The position numbers and the translations under genes are program-made. Positions 36,480 through 50,900 of a stretch of 64,000 bases of DNA are shown here, piece after piece (positions within the stretch are counted from its first letter, which is position 1; the number at the start of each line of letters is the position of its first letter). Location of the stretch: contig CATQJL010000179.1 of assembly GCA_958299035.1 (NCBI GenBank), positions 1 through 64,000 of the forward strand, read 5' to 3'. This stretch comes from Cylicocyclus nassatus. Its lineage: Eukaryota > Nematoda > Chromadorea > Rhabditida > Strongylidae. The notes below the pieces were generated by a model. It was not told where the DNA came from. It searched no databases and saw nothing but the letters and a program-made list of their open reading frames with translations.

Positions 36480-37278
36480 ATTCGTAGGCCTTGACACTCG
36501 CTCGTAGGCCTTGACACTCGCTCGTAGGCCTTGACACTCACTCGTAGGCCTTGACACTCGCCCGTAGGCCTTGACACTCGCTCGTAGGCCTTGACACTCG
36601 CCCGTAGGCCTTGACACTCGCTCGTAGGCCTTGACTCTCATTCGTAGGCCTTGACTCTCATTCGTAGGCCTTGACACTCGCTCGTAGGCCTTGACACTCG
36701 CTCGTAGGCCTTGAAACTCGCTCGTAGGCCTTGACACTCGCTCGTAGGCCTTGACACTCGCTCGTAGGCCTTGACACTCGCCCGTAGGCCTTGACACTCG
36801 CTCGTAGGCCTTGACACTCGCTCGTAGGCCTTGACACTCATTCGTAGGCCTTGACACTCACTCGTAGGCCTTGACACTCATTCGTAGGCCTTGACACTCA
36901 TTCGTAGGCCTTGACACTCGCTCGTAGGCCTTGACACTCGCTCGTAGGCCTTGACACTCACTCGTAGGCCTTGACACTCGCCCGTAGGCCTTGACACTCG
37001 CTCGTAGGCCTTGACACTCGCCCGTAGGCCTTGACACTCGCTCGTAGGCCTTGACTCTCATTCGTAGGCCTTGACTCTCATTCGTAGGCCTTGACACTCG
37101 CTCGTAGGCCTTGACACTCGCTCGTAGGCCTTGACACTCGCTCGTAGGCCTTGACACTCGCTCGTAGGCCTTGACACTCGCTCGTAGGCCTTGACACTCG
37201 CCCGTAGGCCTTGACACTCGCTCGTAGGCCTTGACACTCGCTCGTAGGCCTTGACACTCATTCGTAGGCCTTGACACT
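36480..37278 (+). repeat. 420-bp tandem duplication (21 monomers)
   Basis: The order CATTCG, CGCTCG, CGCTCG, CACTCG, CGCCCG, CGCTCG, CGCCCG, CGCTCG, then two TCTCATTCG monomers, begins at 36480 and again at 36900 and stays in step for about 19 monomers. A single base separates the copies clearly: TTGAAACT at 36712-36719 against TTGACACT at 37132-37139. The high identity suggests a very recent duplication or a collapsed/expanded assembly path. Confidence 0.85.
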
Positions 37279-38977
37279 CACTCGTAGGCCTTGACACTCA
37301 TTCGTAGGCCTTGACACTCATTCGTAGGCCTTGACACTCGCTCGTAGGCCTTGACACTCGCTCGTAGGCCTTGACACTCGCTCGTAGGCCTTGACACTCG
37401 CTCGTAGGCCTTGACACTCGCCCGTAGGCCTTGACACTCGCTCGTAGGCCTTGACACTCGCTCGTAGGCCTTGACACTCATTCGTAGGCCTTGACACTCG
37501 CCCGTAGGCCTTGGCACTCGTCCGTAGGCCTTGACACTCGCTCGTAGGCCTTGACACTCGCCCGTAGGCCTTGACACTCGCTCGTAGGCCTTGACACTCA
37601 CTCGTAGGCCTTGACACTCGCTCGTAGGCCTTGACACTCGCTCGTAGGCCTTGACACTCGCTCGTAGGCCTTGACACTCGCTCGTAGGCCTTGACACTCA
37701 TTCGTAGGCTTTGACACTCGCTCGTAGGCCTTGACACTCACTCGTAGCCCTTGACACTCGCTCGTAGGCCTTGACACTCGCTCGTAGGCCTTGACACTCG
37801 CTCGTAGGCCTTGACACTCGCTCGTAGGCCTTGACACTCGCCCGTAGGCCTTGACTCTCATTCGTAGGCCTTGACACTCGCTCGTAGGCCTTGACACTCG
37901 CTCGTAGGCCTTGACACTCGCCCGTAGGCCTTGACACTCGCTCGTAGGCCTTGACACTCGCTCGTAGGCCTTGACACTCGCTCGTAGGCCTTGACACTCG
38001 CTCGTAGGCCTTGACACTCGCCCGTAGGCCTTGACACTCGCTCGTAGGCCTTGACACTCGCTCGTAGGCCTTGACTCTCATTCGTAGGCCTTGACACTCG
38101 CTCGTAGGCCTTGACACTCGCTCGTAGGCCTTGACACTCGCCCGTAGGCCTTGACACTCGCTCGTAGGCCCTGACACTCGCTCGTAGGCCTTGACACTCG
38201 CTCGTAGGCCTTGACACTCGCTCGTAGGCCTTGACACTCGCTCGTAGGCCTTGACACTCGCTCGTAGGCCTTGACACTCGCTCGTAGGCCTTGACACTCG
38301 CTCGTAGGCCTTGACACTCGCTCGTAGGCCTTGACACTCATTCGTAGGCTTTGACACTCGCTCGTAGGCCTTGACACTCACTCGTAGCCCTTGACACTCG
38401 CTCGTAGGCCTTGACACTCGCTCGTAGGCCTTGACACTCGCTCGTAGGCCTTGACACTCGCTCGTAGGCCTTGACACTCGCCCGTAGGCCTTGACTCTCA
38501 TTCGTAGGCCTTGACACTCGCTCGTAGGCCTTGACACTCGCTCGTAGGCCTTGACACTCGCCCGTAGGCCTTGACACTCGCTCGTAGGCCTTGACACTCG
38601 CTCGTAGGCCTTGACACTCGCTCGTAGGCCTTGACACTCGCTCGTAGGCCTTGACACTCATTCGTAGGCCTTGACACTCATTCGTAGGCCTTGACACTCG
38701 CTCGTAGGCCTTGACACTCGCTCGTAGGCCTTGACACTCGCTCGTAGGCCTTGACACTCATTCGTAGGCCTTGACACTCACTCGTAGGCCTTGACACTCA
38801 CTCGTAGGCCTTGACACTCGCTCGTAGGCCTTGACACTCATTCGTAGGCCTTGACACTCGCTCGTAGGCCTTGACACTCGCTCGTAGGCCTTGACACTCA
38901 CTCGTAGGCCTTGACACTCGCCCGTAGGCCTTGACACTCGCTCGTAGGCCTTGACACTCGCCCGTAGGCCTTGACTC
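37279..38977 (+). repeat. 20-bp minisatellite, mosaic segment
   Basis: The segment contains the GGCACT plus CGTCCG landmark (37511) and two copies of the CTTTGACACT/TAGCCC landmark (37709 and 38349, 640 bp apart). Between the latter two lies a piece carrying CCCTGACACT (38171), which belongs to the other HOR family. The order of blocks therefore differs from both the 10-14 kb and the 39-45 kb organisations. No gene is seen. Confidence 0.85.
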
Positions 38978-41900
38978 TCATTCGTAGGCCTTGACTCTCA
39001 TTCGTAGGCCTTGACACTCGCTCGTAGGCCTTGACACTCGCTCGTAGGCCTTGACACTCGCTCGTAGGCCTTGACACTCGCTCGTAGGCCTTGACACTCG
39101 CTCGTAGGCCTTGACACTCGCCCGTAGGCCTTGACACTCGCTCGTAGGCCTTGACACTCGCTCGTAGGCCTTGACTCTCATTCGTAGGCCTTGACACTCG
39201 CTCGTAGGCCTTGACACTCGCTCGTAGGCCTTGACACTCGCCCGTAGGCCTTAACACTCGCTCGTAGGCCCTGACACTCGCTCGTAGGCCTTGACACTCG
39301 CTCGTAGGCCTTGACACTCGCTCGTAGGCCTTGACACTCGCTCGTAGGCCTTGACACTCGCTCGTAGGCCTTGACACTCGCTCGTAGGCCTTGACACTCG
39401 CCCGTAGGCCTTGACACTCGCTCGTAGGCCTTGACACTCGCTCGTAGGCCTTGTCACTCATTCGTAGGCCTTGACACTCGCTCGTAGGCCTTGACACTCG
39501 CTCGTAGGCCTTGACACTCGCCCGTAGGCCTTGACACTCGCTCGTAGGCCTTGACACTCATTCGTAGGCCTTGACACTCATTCGTAGGCCTTGACACTCG
39601 CTCGTAGGCCTTGACACTCGCTCGTAGGCCTTGACACTCGCTCGTAGGCCTTGACACTCGCTCGTAGGCCTTGACACTCATTCGTAGGCCTTGACACTCA
39701 CTCGTAGGCCTTGACACTCACTCGTAGGCCTTGACACTCGCTCGTAGGCCTTGACACTCATTCGTAGGCCTTGACACTCGCTCGTAGGCCTTGACACTCG
39801 CTCGTAGGCCTTGACACTCGCTCGTAGGCCTTGACACTCATTCGTAGGCCTTGACACTCGCCCGTAGGCCTTGGCACTCGTCCGTAGGCCTTGACACTCG
39901 CTCGTAGGCCTTGACACTCGCCCGTAGGCCTTGACACTCGCTCGTAGGCCTTGACACTCACTCGTAGGCCTTGACACTCGCTCGTAGGCCTTGACACTCG
40001 CTCGTAGGCCTTGACACTCGCTCGTAGGCCTTGACACTCGCTCGTAGGCCTTGACACTCATTCGTAGGCTTTGACACTCGCTCGTAGGCCTTGACACTCA
40101 CTCGTAGCCCTTGACACTCGCTCGTAGGCCTTGACACTCGCTCGTAGGCCTTGACACTCGCTCGTAGGCCTTGACACTCGCTCGTAGGCCTTGACACTCG
40201 CCCGTAGGCCTTGACTCTCATTCGTAGGCCTTGACACTCGCTCGTAGGCCTTGACACTCGCTCGTAGGCCTTGACACTCGCCCGTAGGCCTTGACACTCG
40301 CTCGTAGGCCTTGACACTCGCTCGTAGGCCTTGACACTCGCTCGTAGGCCTTGACACTCGCTCGTAGGCCTTGACACTCATTCGTAGGCCTTGACACTCA
40401 TTCGTAGGCCTTGACACTCGCTCGTAGGCCTTGACACTCGCTCGTAGGCCTTGACACTCACTCGTAGGCCTTGACACTCGCTCGTAGGCCTTGACACTCG
40501 CTCGTAGGCCTTGACACTCGCCCGTAGGCCTTGACACTCGCTCGTAGGCCTTGACACTCGCTCGTAGGCCTTGACACTCGCTCGTAGGCCTTGACACTCG
40601 CTCGTAGGCCTTGACACTCGCTCGTAGGCCTTGACACTCGCTCGTAGGCCTTGACACTCATTCGTAGGCCTTGACACTCACTCGTAGGCCTTGACACTCA
40701 CTCGTAGGCCTTGACACTCGCTCGTAGGCCTTGACACTCATTCGTAGGCCTTGACACTCGCTCGTAGGCCTTGACACTCGCTCGTAGGCCTTGACACTCA
40801 CTCGTAGGCCTTGACACTCGCCCGTAGGCCTTGACACTCGCTCGTAGGCCTTGACACTCGCCCGTAGGCCTTGACACTCGCCCGTAGGCCTTGACTCTCA
40901 TTCGTAGGCCTTGACTCTCATTCGTAGGCCTTGACACTCGCTCGTAGGCCTTGACACTCGCTCGTAGGCCTTGACACTCGCTCGTAGGCCTTGACACTCG
41001 CCCGTAGGCCTTAACACTCGCTCGTAGGCCCTGACACTCGCTCGTAGGCCTTGACACTCGCTCGTAGGCCTTGACACTCGCTCGTAGGCCTTGACACTCG
41101 CTCGTAGGCCTTGACACTCGCTCGTAGGCCTTGACACTCGCTCGTAGGCCTTGACACTCGCCCGTAGGCCTTGACACTCGCTCGTAGGCCTTGACACTCG
41201 CTCGTAGGCCTTGTCACTCATTCGTAGGCCTTGACACTCGCTCGTAGGCCTTGACACTCGCTCGTAGGCCTTGACACTCGCCCGTAGGCCTTGACACTCG
41301 CTCGTAGGCCTTGACACTCATTCGTAGGCCTTGACACTCATTCGTAGGCCTTGACACTCGCTCGTAGGCCTTGACACTCGCTCGTAGGCCTTGACACTCG
41401 CTCGTAGGCCTTGACACTCGCTCGTAGGCCTTGACACTCATTCGTAGGCCTTGACACTCACTCGTAGGCCTTGACACTCACTCGTAGGCCTTGACACTCG
41501 CTCGTAGGCCTTGACACTCATTCGTAGGCCTTGACACTCGCTCGTAGGCCTTGACACTCGCTCGTAGGCCTTGACACTCGCTCGTAGGCCTTGACACTCA
41601 TTCGTAGGCCTTGACACTCGCCCGTAGGCCTTGGCACTCGTCCGTAGGCCTTGACACTCGCTCGTAGGCCTTGACACTCGCCCGTAGGCCTTGACACTCG
41701 CTCGTAGGCCTTGACACTCACTCGTAGGCCTTGACACTCGCTCGTAGGCCTTGACACTCGCTCGTAGGCCTTGACACTCGCTCGTAGGCCTTGACACTCG
41801 CTCGTAGGCCTTGACACTCATTCGTAGGCTTTGACACTCGCTCGTAGGCCTTGACACTCACTCGTAGCCCTTGACACTCGCTCGTAGGCCTTGACACTCG

Positions 41901-44900
41901 CTCGTAGGCCTTGACACTCGCTCGTAGGCCTTGACACTCGCTCGTAGGCCTTGACACTCGCCCGTAGGCCTTGACTCTCATTCGTAGGCCTTGACACTCG
42001 CTCGTAGGCCTTGACACTCGCTCGTAGGCCTTGACACTCGCCCGTAGGCCTTGACACTCGCTCGTAGGCCTTGACACTCGCTCGTAGGCCTTGACACTCG
42101 CTCGTAGGCCTTGACACTCGCTCGTAGGCCTTGACACTCATTCGTAGGCCTTGACACTCATTCGTAGGCCTTGACACTCGCTCGTAGGCCTTGACACTCG
42201 CTCGTAGGCCTTGACACTCACTCGTAGGCCTTGACACTCGCTCGTAGGCCTTGACACTCGCTCGTAGGCCTTGACACTCGCCCGTAGGCCTTGACACTCG
42301 CTCGTAGGCCTTGACACTCGCTCGTAGGCCTTGACACTCGCTCGTAGGCCTTGACACTCGCTCGTAGGCCTTGACACTCGCTCGTAGGCCTTGACACTCG
42401 CTCGTAGGCCTTGACACTCATTCGTAGGCCTTGACACTCACTCGTAGGCCTTGACACTCACTCGTAGGCCTTGACACTCGCTCGTAGGCCTTGACACTCA
42501 TTCGTAGGCCTTGACACTCGCTCGTAGGCCTTGACACTCGCTCGTAGGCCTTGACACTCACTCGTAGGCCTTGACACTCGCCCGTAGGCCTTGACACTCG
42601 CTCGTAGGCCTTGACACTCGCCCGTAGGCCTTGACACTCGCCCGTAGGCCTTGACTCTCATTCGTAGGCCTTGACTCTCATTCGTAGGCCTTGACACTCG
42701 CTCGTAGGCCTTGACACTCGCTCGTAGGCCTTGACACTCGCTCGTAGGCCTTGACACTCGCTCGTAGGCCTTGACACTCGCTCGTAGGCCTTGACACTCG
42801 CCCGTAGGCCTTGACACTCGCTCGTAGGCCTTGACACTCGCTCGTAGGCCTTGACTCTCATTCGTAGGCCTTGACACTCGCTCGTAGGCCTTGACACTCG
42901 CTCGTAGGCCTTGACACTCGCCCGTAGGCCTTAACACTCGCTCGTAGGCCCTGACACTCGCTCGTAGGCCTTGACACTCGCTCGTAGGCCTTGACACTCG
43001 CTCGTAGGCCTTGACACTCGCTCGTAGGCCTTGACACTCGCTCGTAGGCCTTGACACTCGCTCGTAGGCCTTGACACTCGCCCGTAGGCCTTGACACTCG
43101 CTCGTAGGCCTTGACACTCGCTCGTAGGCCTTGTCACTCATTCGTAGGCCTTGACACTCGCTCGTAGGCCTTGACACTCGCTCGTAGGCCTTGACACTCG
43201 CCCGTAGGCCTTGACACTCGCTCTTAGGCCTTGACACTCATTCGTAGGCCTTGACACTCATTCGTAGGCCTTGACACTCATTCGTAGGCCTTGACACTCG
43301 CCCGTAGGCCTTGGCACTCGTCCGTAGGCCTTGACACTCGCTCGTAGGCCTTGACACTCGCCCGTAGGCCTTGACACTCGCTCGTAGGCCTTGACACTCA
43401 CTCGTAGGCCTTGACACTCGCTCGTAGGCCTTGACACTCGCTCGTAGGCCTTGACACTCGCTCGTAGGCCTTGACACTCGCTCGTAGGCCTTGACACTCA
43501 TTCGTAGGCTTTGACACTCGCTCGTAGGCCTTGACACTCACTCGTAGCCCTTGACACTCGCTCGTAGGCCTTGACACTCGCTCGTAGGCCTTGACACTCG
43601 CTCGTAGGCCTTGACACTCGCTCGTAGGCCTTGACACTCGCCCGTAGGCCTTGACTCTCATTCGTAGGCCTTGACACTCGCTCGTAGGCCTTGACACTCG
43701 CTCGTAGGCCTTGACACTCGCCCGTAGGCCTTGACACTCGCTCGTAGGCCTTGACACTCGCTCGTAGGCCTAGACACTCGCTCGTAGGCCTTGACACTCG
43801 CTCGTAGGCCTTGACACTCATTCGTAGGCCTTGACACTCATTCGTAGGCCTTGACACTCGCTCGTAGGCCTTGACACTCGCTCGTAGGCCTTGACACTCA
43901 CTCGTAGGCCTTGACACTCGCTCGTAGGCCTTGACACTCGCTCGTAGGCCTTGACACTCGCCCGTAGGCCTTGACACTCGCTCGTAGGCCTTGACACTCG
44001 CTCGTAGGCCTTGACACTCGCTCGTAGGCCTTGACACTCGCTCGTAGGCCTTGACACTCGCTCGTAGGCCTTGACACTCGCTCGTAGGCCTTGACACTCA
44101 TTCGTAGGCCTTGACACTCACTCGTAGGCCTTGACACTCACTCGTAGGCCTTGACACTCGCTCGTAGGCCTTGACACTCATTCGTAGGCCTTGACACTCG
44201 CTCGTAGGCCTTGACACTCGCTCGTAGGCCTTGACACTCACTCGTAGGCCTTGACACTCGCCCGTAGGCCTTGACACTCGCTCGTAGGCCTTGACACTCG
44301 CCCGTAGGCCTTGACACTCGCCCGTAGGCCTTGACTCTCATTCGTAGGCCTTGACTCTCATTCGTAGGCCTTGACACTCGCTCGTAGGCCTTGACACTCG
44401 CTCGTAGGCCTTGACACTCGCTCGTAGGCCTTGACACTCGCTCGTAGGCCTTGACACTCGCTCGTAGGCCTTGACACTCGCTCGTAGGCCTTGACACTCG
44501 CTCGTAGGCCTTGACTCTCATTCGTAGGCCTTGACACTCGCTCGTAGGCCTTGACACTCGCTCGTAGGCCTTGACACTCGCCCGTAGGCCTTAACACTCG
44601 CTCGTAGGCCCTGACACTCGCTCGTAGGCCTTGACACTCGCTCGTAGGCCTTGACACTCGCTCGTAGGCCTTGACACTCGCTCGTAGGCCTTGACACTCG
44701 CTCGTAGGCCTTGACACTCGCTCGTAGGCCTTGACACTCGCCCGTAGGCCTTGACACTCGCTCGTAGGCCTTGACACTCGCTCGTAGGCCTTGTCACTCA
44801 TTCGTAGGCCTTGACACTCGCTCGTAGGCCTTGACACTCGCTCGTAGGCCTTGACACTCGCCCGTAGGCCTTGACACTCGCTCGTAGGCCTTGACACTCA

Positions 44901-45250
44901 TTCGTAGGCCTTGACACTCATTCGTAGGCCTTGACACTCGCTCGTAGGCCTTGACACTCGCTCGTAGGCCTTGACACTCGCTCGTAGGCCTTGACACTCG
45001 CTCGTAGGCCTTGACACTCATTCGTAGGCCTTGACACTCACTCGTAGGCCTTGACACTCACTCGTAGGCCTTGACACTCGCTCGTAGGCCTTGACACTCA
45101 TTCGTAGGCCTTGACACTCGCTCGTAGGCCTTGACACTCGCTCGTAGGCCTTGACACTCACTCGTAGGCCTTGACACTCGCCCGTAGGCCTTGACACTCG
45201 CTCGTAGGCCTTGACACTCGCCCGTAGGCCTTGACACTCGCTCGTAGGCC
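38978..45250 (+). repeat. Higher-order repeat family of about 1,760 and 1,680 bp (88 and 84 monomers)
   Basis: The pattern at 39678-40697 recurs at 41438-42457 (offset 1,760), and 41718-42457 recurs at 43398-44137 (offset 1,680). GGCACT plus CGTCCG sits at 39871, 41631 and 43311. A private marker, TTAACACT, appears at about 39251, 41011, 42931 and 44591 and tags four copies of a sub-block; these intervals (1,760, 1,920 and 1,660) show that block lengths vary by whole monomers. Copy 3 is shortened on its left by loss of monomers near 43240 (CGCTCTTAGG at 43221 is a private variant). A 1-bp deletion at about 45254 ends the in-phase run. No gene is seen. Confidence 0.88.
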
Positions 45251-47996
45251 TTGATCTCATTCGTAGGCCTTGACTCTCATTCGTAGGCCTTGACACTCGC
45301 TCGTAGGCCTTGACACTCGCTCGTAGGCCTTGACACTCGCTCGTAGGCCTTGACACTCGCTCGTAGGCCTTGACACTCGCTCGTAGGCCTTGACACTCGC
45401 CCGTAGGCCTTGACACTCGCTCGTAGGCCTTGACACTCGCTCGTAGGCCTTGACACTCATTCGTAGGCCTTGACACTCACTCGTAGGCCTTGACACTCAT
45501 TCGTAGGCCTTGACACTCATTCGTAGGCCTTGACACTCGCTCGTAGGCCTTGACACTCGCTCGTAGGCCTTGACACTCACTCGTAGGCCTTGACACTCGC
45601 CCGTAGGCCTTGACACTCGCTCGTAGGCCTTGACACTCGCTCGTAGGCCTTGACACTCACTCGTAGGCCTTGACACTCGCTCGTAGGCCTTGACACTCAT
45701 TCGTAGGCCTTGACACTCGCTCGTAGGCCTTGACACTCGCTCGTAGGCCTTGACACTCGCTCGTAGGCCTTGACCCTCATTCGTAGGCCTTGACACTCGC
45801 CCGTAGGCCTTGGCACTCGTCCGTAGGCCTTGACACTCGCTCGTAGGCCTTGACACTCGCCCGTAGGCCTTGACACTCGCTCGTAGGCCTTGACACTCAC
45901 TCGTAGGCCTTGACACTCGCTCGTAGGCCTTGACACTCGCCCGTAGGCCTTGGCACTCGTCCGTAGGCCTTGACACTCGCTCGTAGGCCTTGACACTCGC
46001 TCGTAGGCCTTGACACTCGCTCGTAGGCCTTGACACTCGCTCGTAGGCCTTGACACTCGCTCGTAGGCCTTGACACTCGCTCGTAGGCCTTGACACTCAT
46101 TCGTAGGCCTTGACACTCACTCGTAGGCCTTGACACTCGCTCGTAGGCCTTGACACTCGCTCGTAGGCCTTGACACTCATTCGTAGGCCTTGACACTCGC
46201 TCGTAGGCCTTGACACTCGCTCGTAGGCCTTGACACTCGCCCGTAGGCCTTGACACTCGCTCGTAGGCCTTGACACTCACTCGTAGGCCTTGACACTCGC
46301 TCGTAGGCCTTGACACTCGCTCGTAGGCCTTAACTCTCATTCGTAGGCCTTGACTCTCATTCGTAGGCCTTGACACTCATTCGTAGGCTTTGACACTCGC
46401 TCGTAGGCCTTGACACTCGCTCGTAGCCCTTGACTCTCGCTCGTAGGCCTTGACACTCGCTCGTAGGCCTTGACACTCGCTCGTAGGCCTTGACACTCGC
46501 TCGTAGGCCTTGACACTCGCTCGTAGGCCTTGACACTCGCCCGTAGGCCTTGACACTCGCTCGTAGGCCTTGACACTCGCTCGTAGGCCTAGACACTCGC
46601 TCGTAGGCCTTGACACTCGCTCGTAGGCCTTGACACTCGCCCGTAGGCCTTGACACTCGCTCGTAGGCCTTGACACTCGCTCGTAGGCCTTGACACTCGC
46701 TCGTAGGCCTTGACACTCGCTCGTAGGCCTTGACACTCGCTCGTAGGCCTTGACACTCGCTCGTAGGCCTTGACACTCGCTCGTAGGCCTTGACACTCGC
46801 TCGTAGGCCTTGACACTCGCCCGTAGGCCTTGACACTCGCTCGTAGGCCTTGACACTCGCTCGTAGGCCTTGACACTCATTCGTAGGCCTTGACACTCAC
46901 TCGTAGGCCTTGACACTCATTCGTAGGCCTTGACACTCACTCGTAGGCCTTGACACTCGCTCGTAGGCCTTGACACTCGCTCGTAGGCTTTGACACTCGC
47001 TCGTAGGCCTTGACACTCGCTCGTAGCCCTTGACTCTCGCTCGTAGGCCTTGACACTCGCTCGTAGGCCTTGACACTCGCTCGTAGGCCTTGACACTCGC
47101 TCGTAGGCCTTGACACTCGCTCGTAGGCCTTGACTCTCATTCGTAGGCCTTGACACTCGCTCGTAGGCCTTGACACTCGCTCGTAGGCCTTGACACTCGC
47201 CCGTAGGCCTTGACACTCGCTCGTAGGCCTTGACACTCGCTCGTAGGCCTAGACACTCGCTCGTAGGCCTTGACACTCGCTCGTAGGCCTTGACACTCGC
47301 TCGTAGGCCTTGACACTCGCTCGTAGGCCTTGACACTCGCTCGTAGGCCTTGACACTCGCCCGTAGGCCTTGACACTCGCTCGTAGGCCTTGACACTCGC
47401 TCGTAGGCCTTGACACTCATTCGTAGGCCTTGACACTCACTCGTAGGCCTTGACACTCATTCGTAGGCCTTGACACTCGCTCGTAGGCCTTGACACTCGC
47501 CCGTAGGCCTTGACACTCGCTCGTAGGCCTTGACACTCGCTCGTAGGCCTTGACTCTCATTCGTAGGCCTTGACACTCGCTCGTAGGCCTTGACACTCGC
47601 TCGTAGGCCTTGACACTCGCTCGTAGGCCCTGACACTCGCTCGTAGGCCCTGACACTCGCTCGTAGGCCTTGACACTCGCCCGTAGGCCTTGACACTCGC
47701 CCGTAGGCCTTGACACTCGCTCGTAGGCCTTGACACTCGTCCGTAGGCCTTGACACTCGCTCGTAGGCCTTGACACTCGCCCGTAGGCCTTGACACTCGC
47801 TCGTAGGCCTTGACACTCGCTCGTAGGCCTTGTCACTCATTCGTAGGCCTTGACACTCGCTCGTAGGCCTTGACACTCGCTCGTAGGCCTTGACACTCGC
47901 CCGTAGGCCTTGACACTCGCTCGTAGGCTTTGACACTCGCTCGTAGGCCTTGACACTCGCCCGTAGGCCTTGACACTCGCTCGTAGGCCTTGACAC
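45251..47996 (+). repeat. 20-bp minisatellite, short-range duplications of 600-660 bp
   Basis: The landmarks TAGGCTTTGACACT (46386 and 46986) and TAGCCCTTGACTCT (46426 and 47026) recur at 600 bp, while CCTAGACACT (46588 and 47248) recurs at 660 bp. The second copy therefore gained three monomers relative to the first. GGCACT plus CGTCCG occurs at about 45811 and 45951. From 47417 the order returns to the CCCTGACACT/TTGTCACT family (47629, 47649, 47831). No gene is seen. Confidence 0.85.
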
Positions 47997-50900
47997 TCAC
48001 TCGTAGGCCTTGACACTCGCTCGTAGGCCTTGACACTCGCTCGTAGGCCTTGACACTCGCCCGTAGGCCTTGACACTCGCTCGTAGGCCTTGACACTCGC
48101 TCGTAGGCCTTGTCACTCGCTCGTAGGCCTTGACACTCGCTCGTAGGCCTTGACACTCATTCGTAGGCCTTGACACTCGCTCGTAGGCCTTGACACTCGC
48201 TCGTAGGCCTTGACACTCGCTCGTAGGCCTTGACACTCACTCGTAGGCCTTGACACTCGCTCGTAGGCCTTGACACTCGCTCGTAGGCCTTGACACTCGC
48301 CCGTAGGCCTTGGCACTCATTCGTAGGCCTTGACACTCGCTCGTAGGCCTTGACACTCGCTCGTAGGCCTTGACACTCGCTCGTAGGCCTTGACACTCGC
48401 TCGTAGGCCTTGACACTCGCTCGTAGGCCTTGACACTCATTCGTAGGCCTTGACACTCGCTCGTAGGCCTTGACACTCGCTCGTAGGCCTTGACACTCGC
48501 CCGTAGGCCTTGACACTCATTCGTAGGCCTTGACACTCGCTCGTAGGCCTTGACACTCGCTCGTAGGCCTTGACACTCGCCCGTAGGCCTTGGCACTCAT
48601 TCGTAGGCCTTGACACTCGCTCGTAGGCCTTGGCACTCTCTCGTAGGCCTTGACACTCGCTCGTAGGCCTTGACACTCATTCGTAGGCCTTGACACTCGC
48701 CCGTAGGCCTTGACACTCGCCCGTAGGCCTTGACTCTCATTCGTAGGCCTTGACACTCGCTCGTAGGCCTTGACACTCGCTCGTAGGCCTTGACACTCAC
48801 TCGTAGGCCTTGACACTCACTCGTAGGCCTTGACACTCACTCGTAGGCCTTGACACTCGCTCGTAGGCCTTGACACTCGCTCGTAGGCCTTGACACTCAC
48901 TCGTAGGCCTTGACACTCGCTCGTAGGCCTTGACACTCGCCCGTAGGCCTTGACACTCGCTCGTAGGTCTTGACACTCGCTCGTAGGCCTTGACACTCAC
49001 TCGTAGGCCTTGACACTCGCTCGTAGGCCTTGACACTCGCTCGTAGGCCTTGACACTCGCTCGTAGGCCTTGACACTCGCTCGTAGGCCTTGACACTCAC
49101 TCGTAGGCCTTGACACTCGCTCGTAGGCCTTGACACTCGCTCGTAGGCCTTGACACTCATTCGTAGGCCTTGACACTCGCTCGTAGGCCTTGACACTCGC
49201 TCGTAGGCCTTGACACTCGCTCGTAGGCCTTGACACTCGCTCGTAGGCCTTGACACTCGCTCGTAGGCCTTGACACTCGCTCGTAGGCCTTGACACTCGC
49301 TCGTAGGCCTTGACACTCGCTCGTAGGCCTTGACACTCGCTCGTAGGCCTTGACACTCGCTCGTAGGCCTTGACACTCGCTCGTAGGCCTTGACACTCGC
49401 CCGTAGGCCTTGACACTCACTCGTAGGCCTTGACACTCGCCCGTAGGCCTTGACTCTCATTCGTAGGCCTTGACACTCGCTCGTAGGACTTGACACTCGC
49501 TCGTAGGCCTTGACACTCGCTCGTAGGCCTTGACACTCGCTCGTAGGCCTTGACACTCGCTCGTAGGCCTTGACACTCGCTCGTAGGCCTTGACACTCAT
49601 TCGTAGGCCTTGACACTCACTCGTAGGCCTTGACACTCACTCGTAGGCCTTGACACTCGCTCGTAGGCCTTGACACTCGCTCGTAGGCCTTGACACTCGC
49701 TCGTAGGCCTTGACACTCGCCCGTAGGCCTTGGCACTCATTCGTAGGCTTTGACACTCGCTCGTAGGCCTTGACACTCACTCGTAGGCCTTGACACTCGC
49801 TCGTAGGCATTGACACTCACTCGTAGGCCTTGACACTCGCTCGTAGGCCTTGACACTCGCTCGTAGGCCTTGACACTCGCTCGTAGGCCTTGACACTCGC
49901 TCGTAGGCCTTGACACTCGCTCGTAGGCCTTGACACTCGCTCGTAGGCCTTGACACTCGCTCGTAGGCCTTGACACTCATTCGTAGGTCTTGACACTCGC
50001 TCGTAGGCCTTGACACTCGCTCGTAGGCCTTGACACTCGCCCGTAGGCCTTGACTCTCATTCGTAGGCCTTGACACTCGCTCGTAGGCCTTGACACTCGC
50101 TCGTAGGCCTTGACACTCGCCCGTAGGCCTTGGCACTCATTCGTAGGCCTTGACACTCGCTCGTAGGCCTTGGCACTCTCTCGTAGGCCTTGACACTCGC
50201 TCGTAGGCCTTGACACTCATTCGTAGGCCTTGACACTCGCCCGTAGGCCTTGACACTCGCCCGTAGGCCTTGACTCTCATTCGTAGGCCTTGACACTCGC
50301 TCGTAGGCCTTGACACTCACTCGTAGGCCTTGACACTCGCTCGTAGGCCTTGACACTCACTCGTAGGCCTTGACACTCGCTCGTAGGCCTTGACACTCGC
50401 TCGTAGGCCTTGACACTCGCTCGTAGGCCTTGACACTCGCTCGTAGGCCTTGACACTCGCTCGTAGGCCTTGACACTCGCTCGTAGGCCTTGACACTCGC
50501 TCGTAGGCCTTGACACTCGCCCGTAGGCCTTGGCACTCATTCGTAGGCCTTGACACTCGCTCGTAGGCCTTGGCACTCTCTCGTAGGCCTTGACACTCGC
50601 TCGTAGGCCTTGACACTCATTCGTAGGCCTTGACACTCGCCCGTAGGCCTTGACACTCGCCCGTAGGCCTTGACTCTCATTCGTAGGCCTTGACACTCGC
50701 TCGTAGGCCTTGACACTCGCTCGTAGGCCTTGACACTCACTCGTAGGCCTTGACACTCACTCGTAGGCCTTGACACTCACTCGTAGGCCTTGACACTCGC
50801 TCGTAGGCCTTGACACTCGCTCGTAGGCCTTGACACTCACTCGTAGGCCTTGACACTCGCTCGTAGGCCTTGACACTCGCCCGTAGGCCTTGACACTCGC

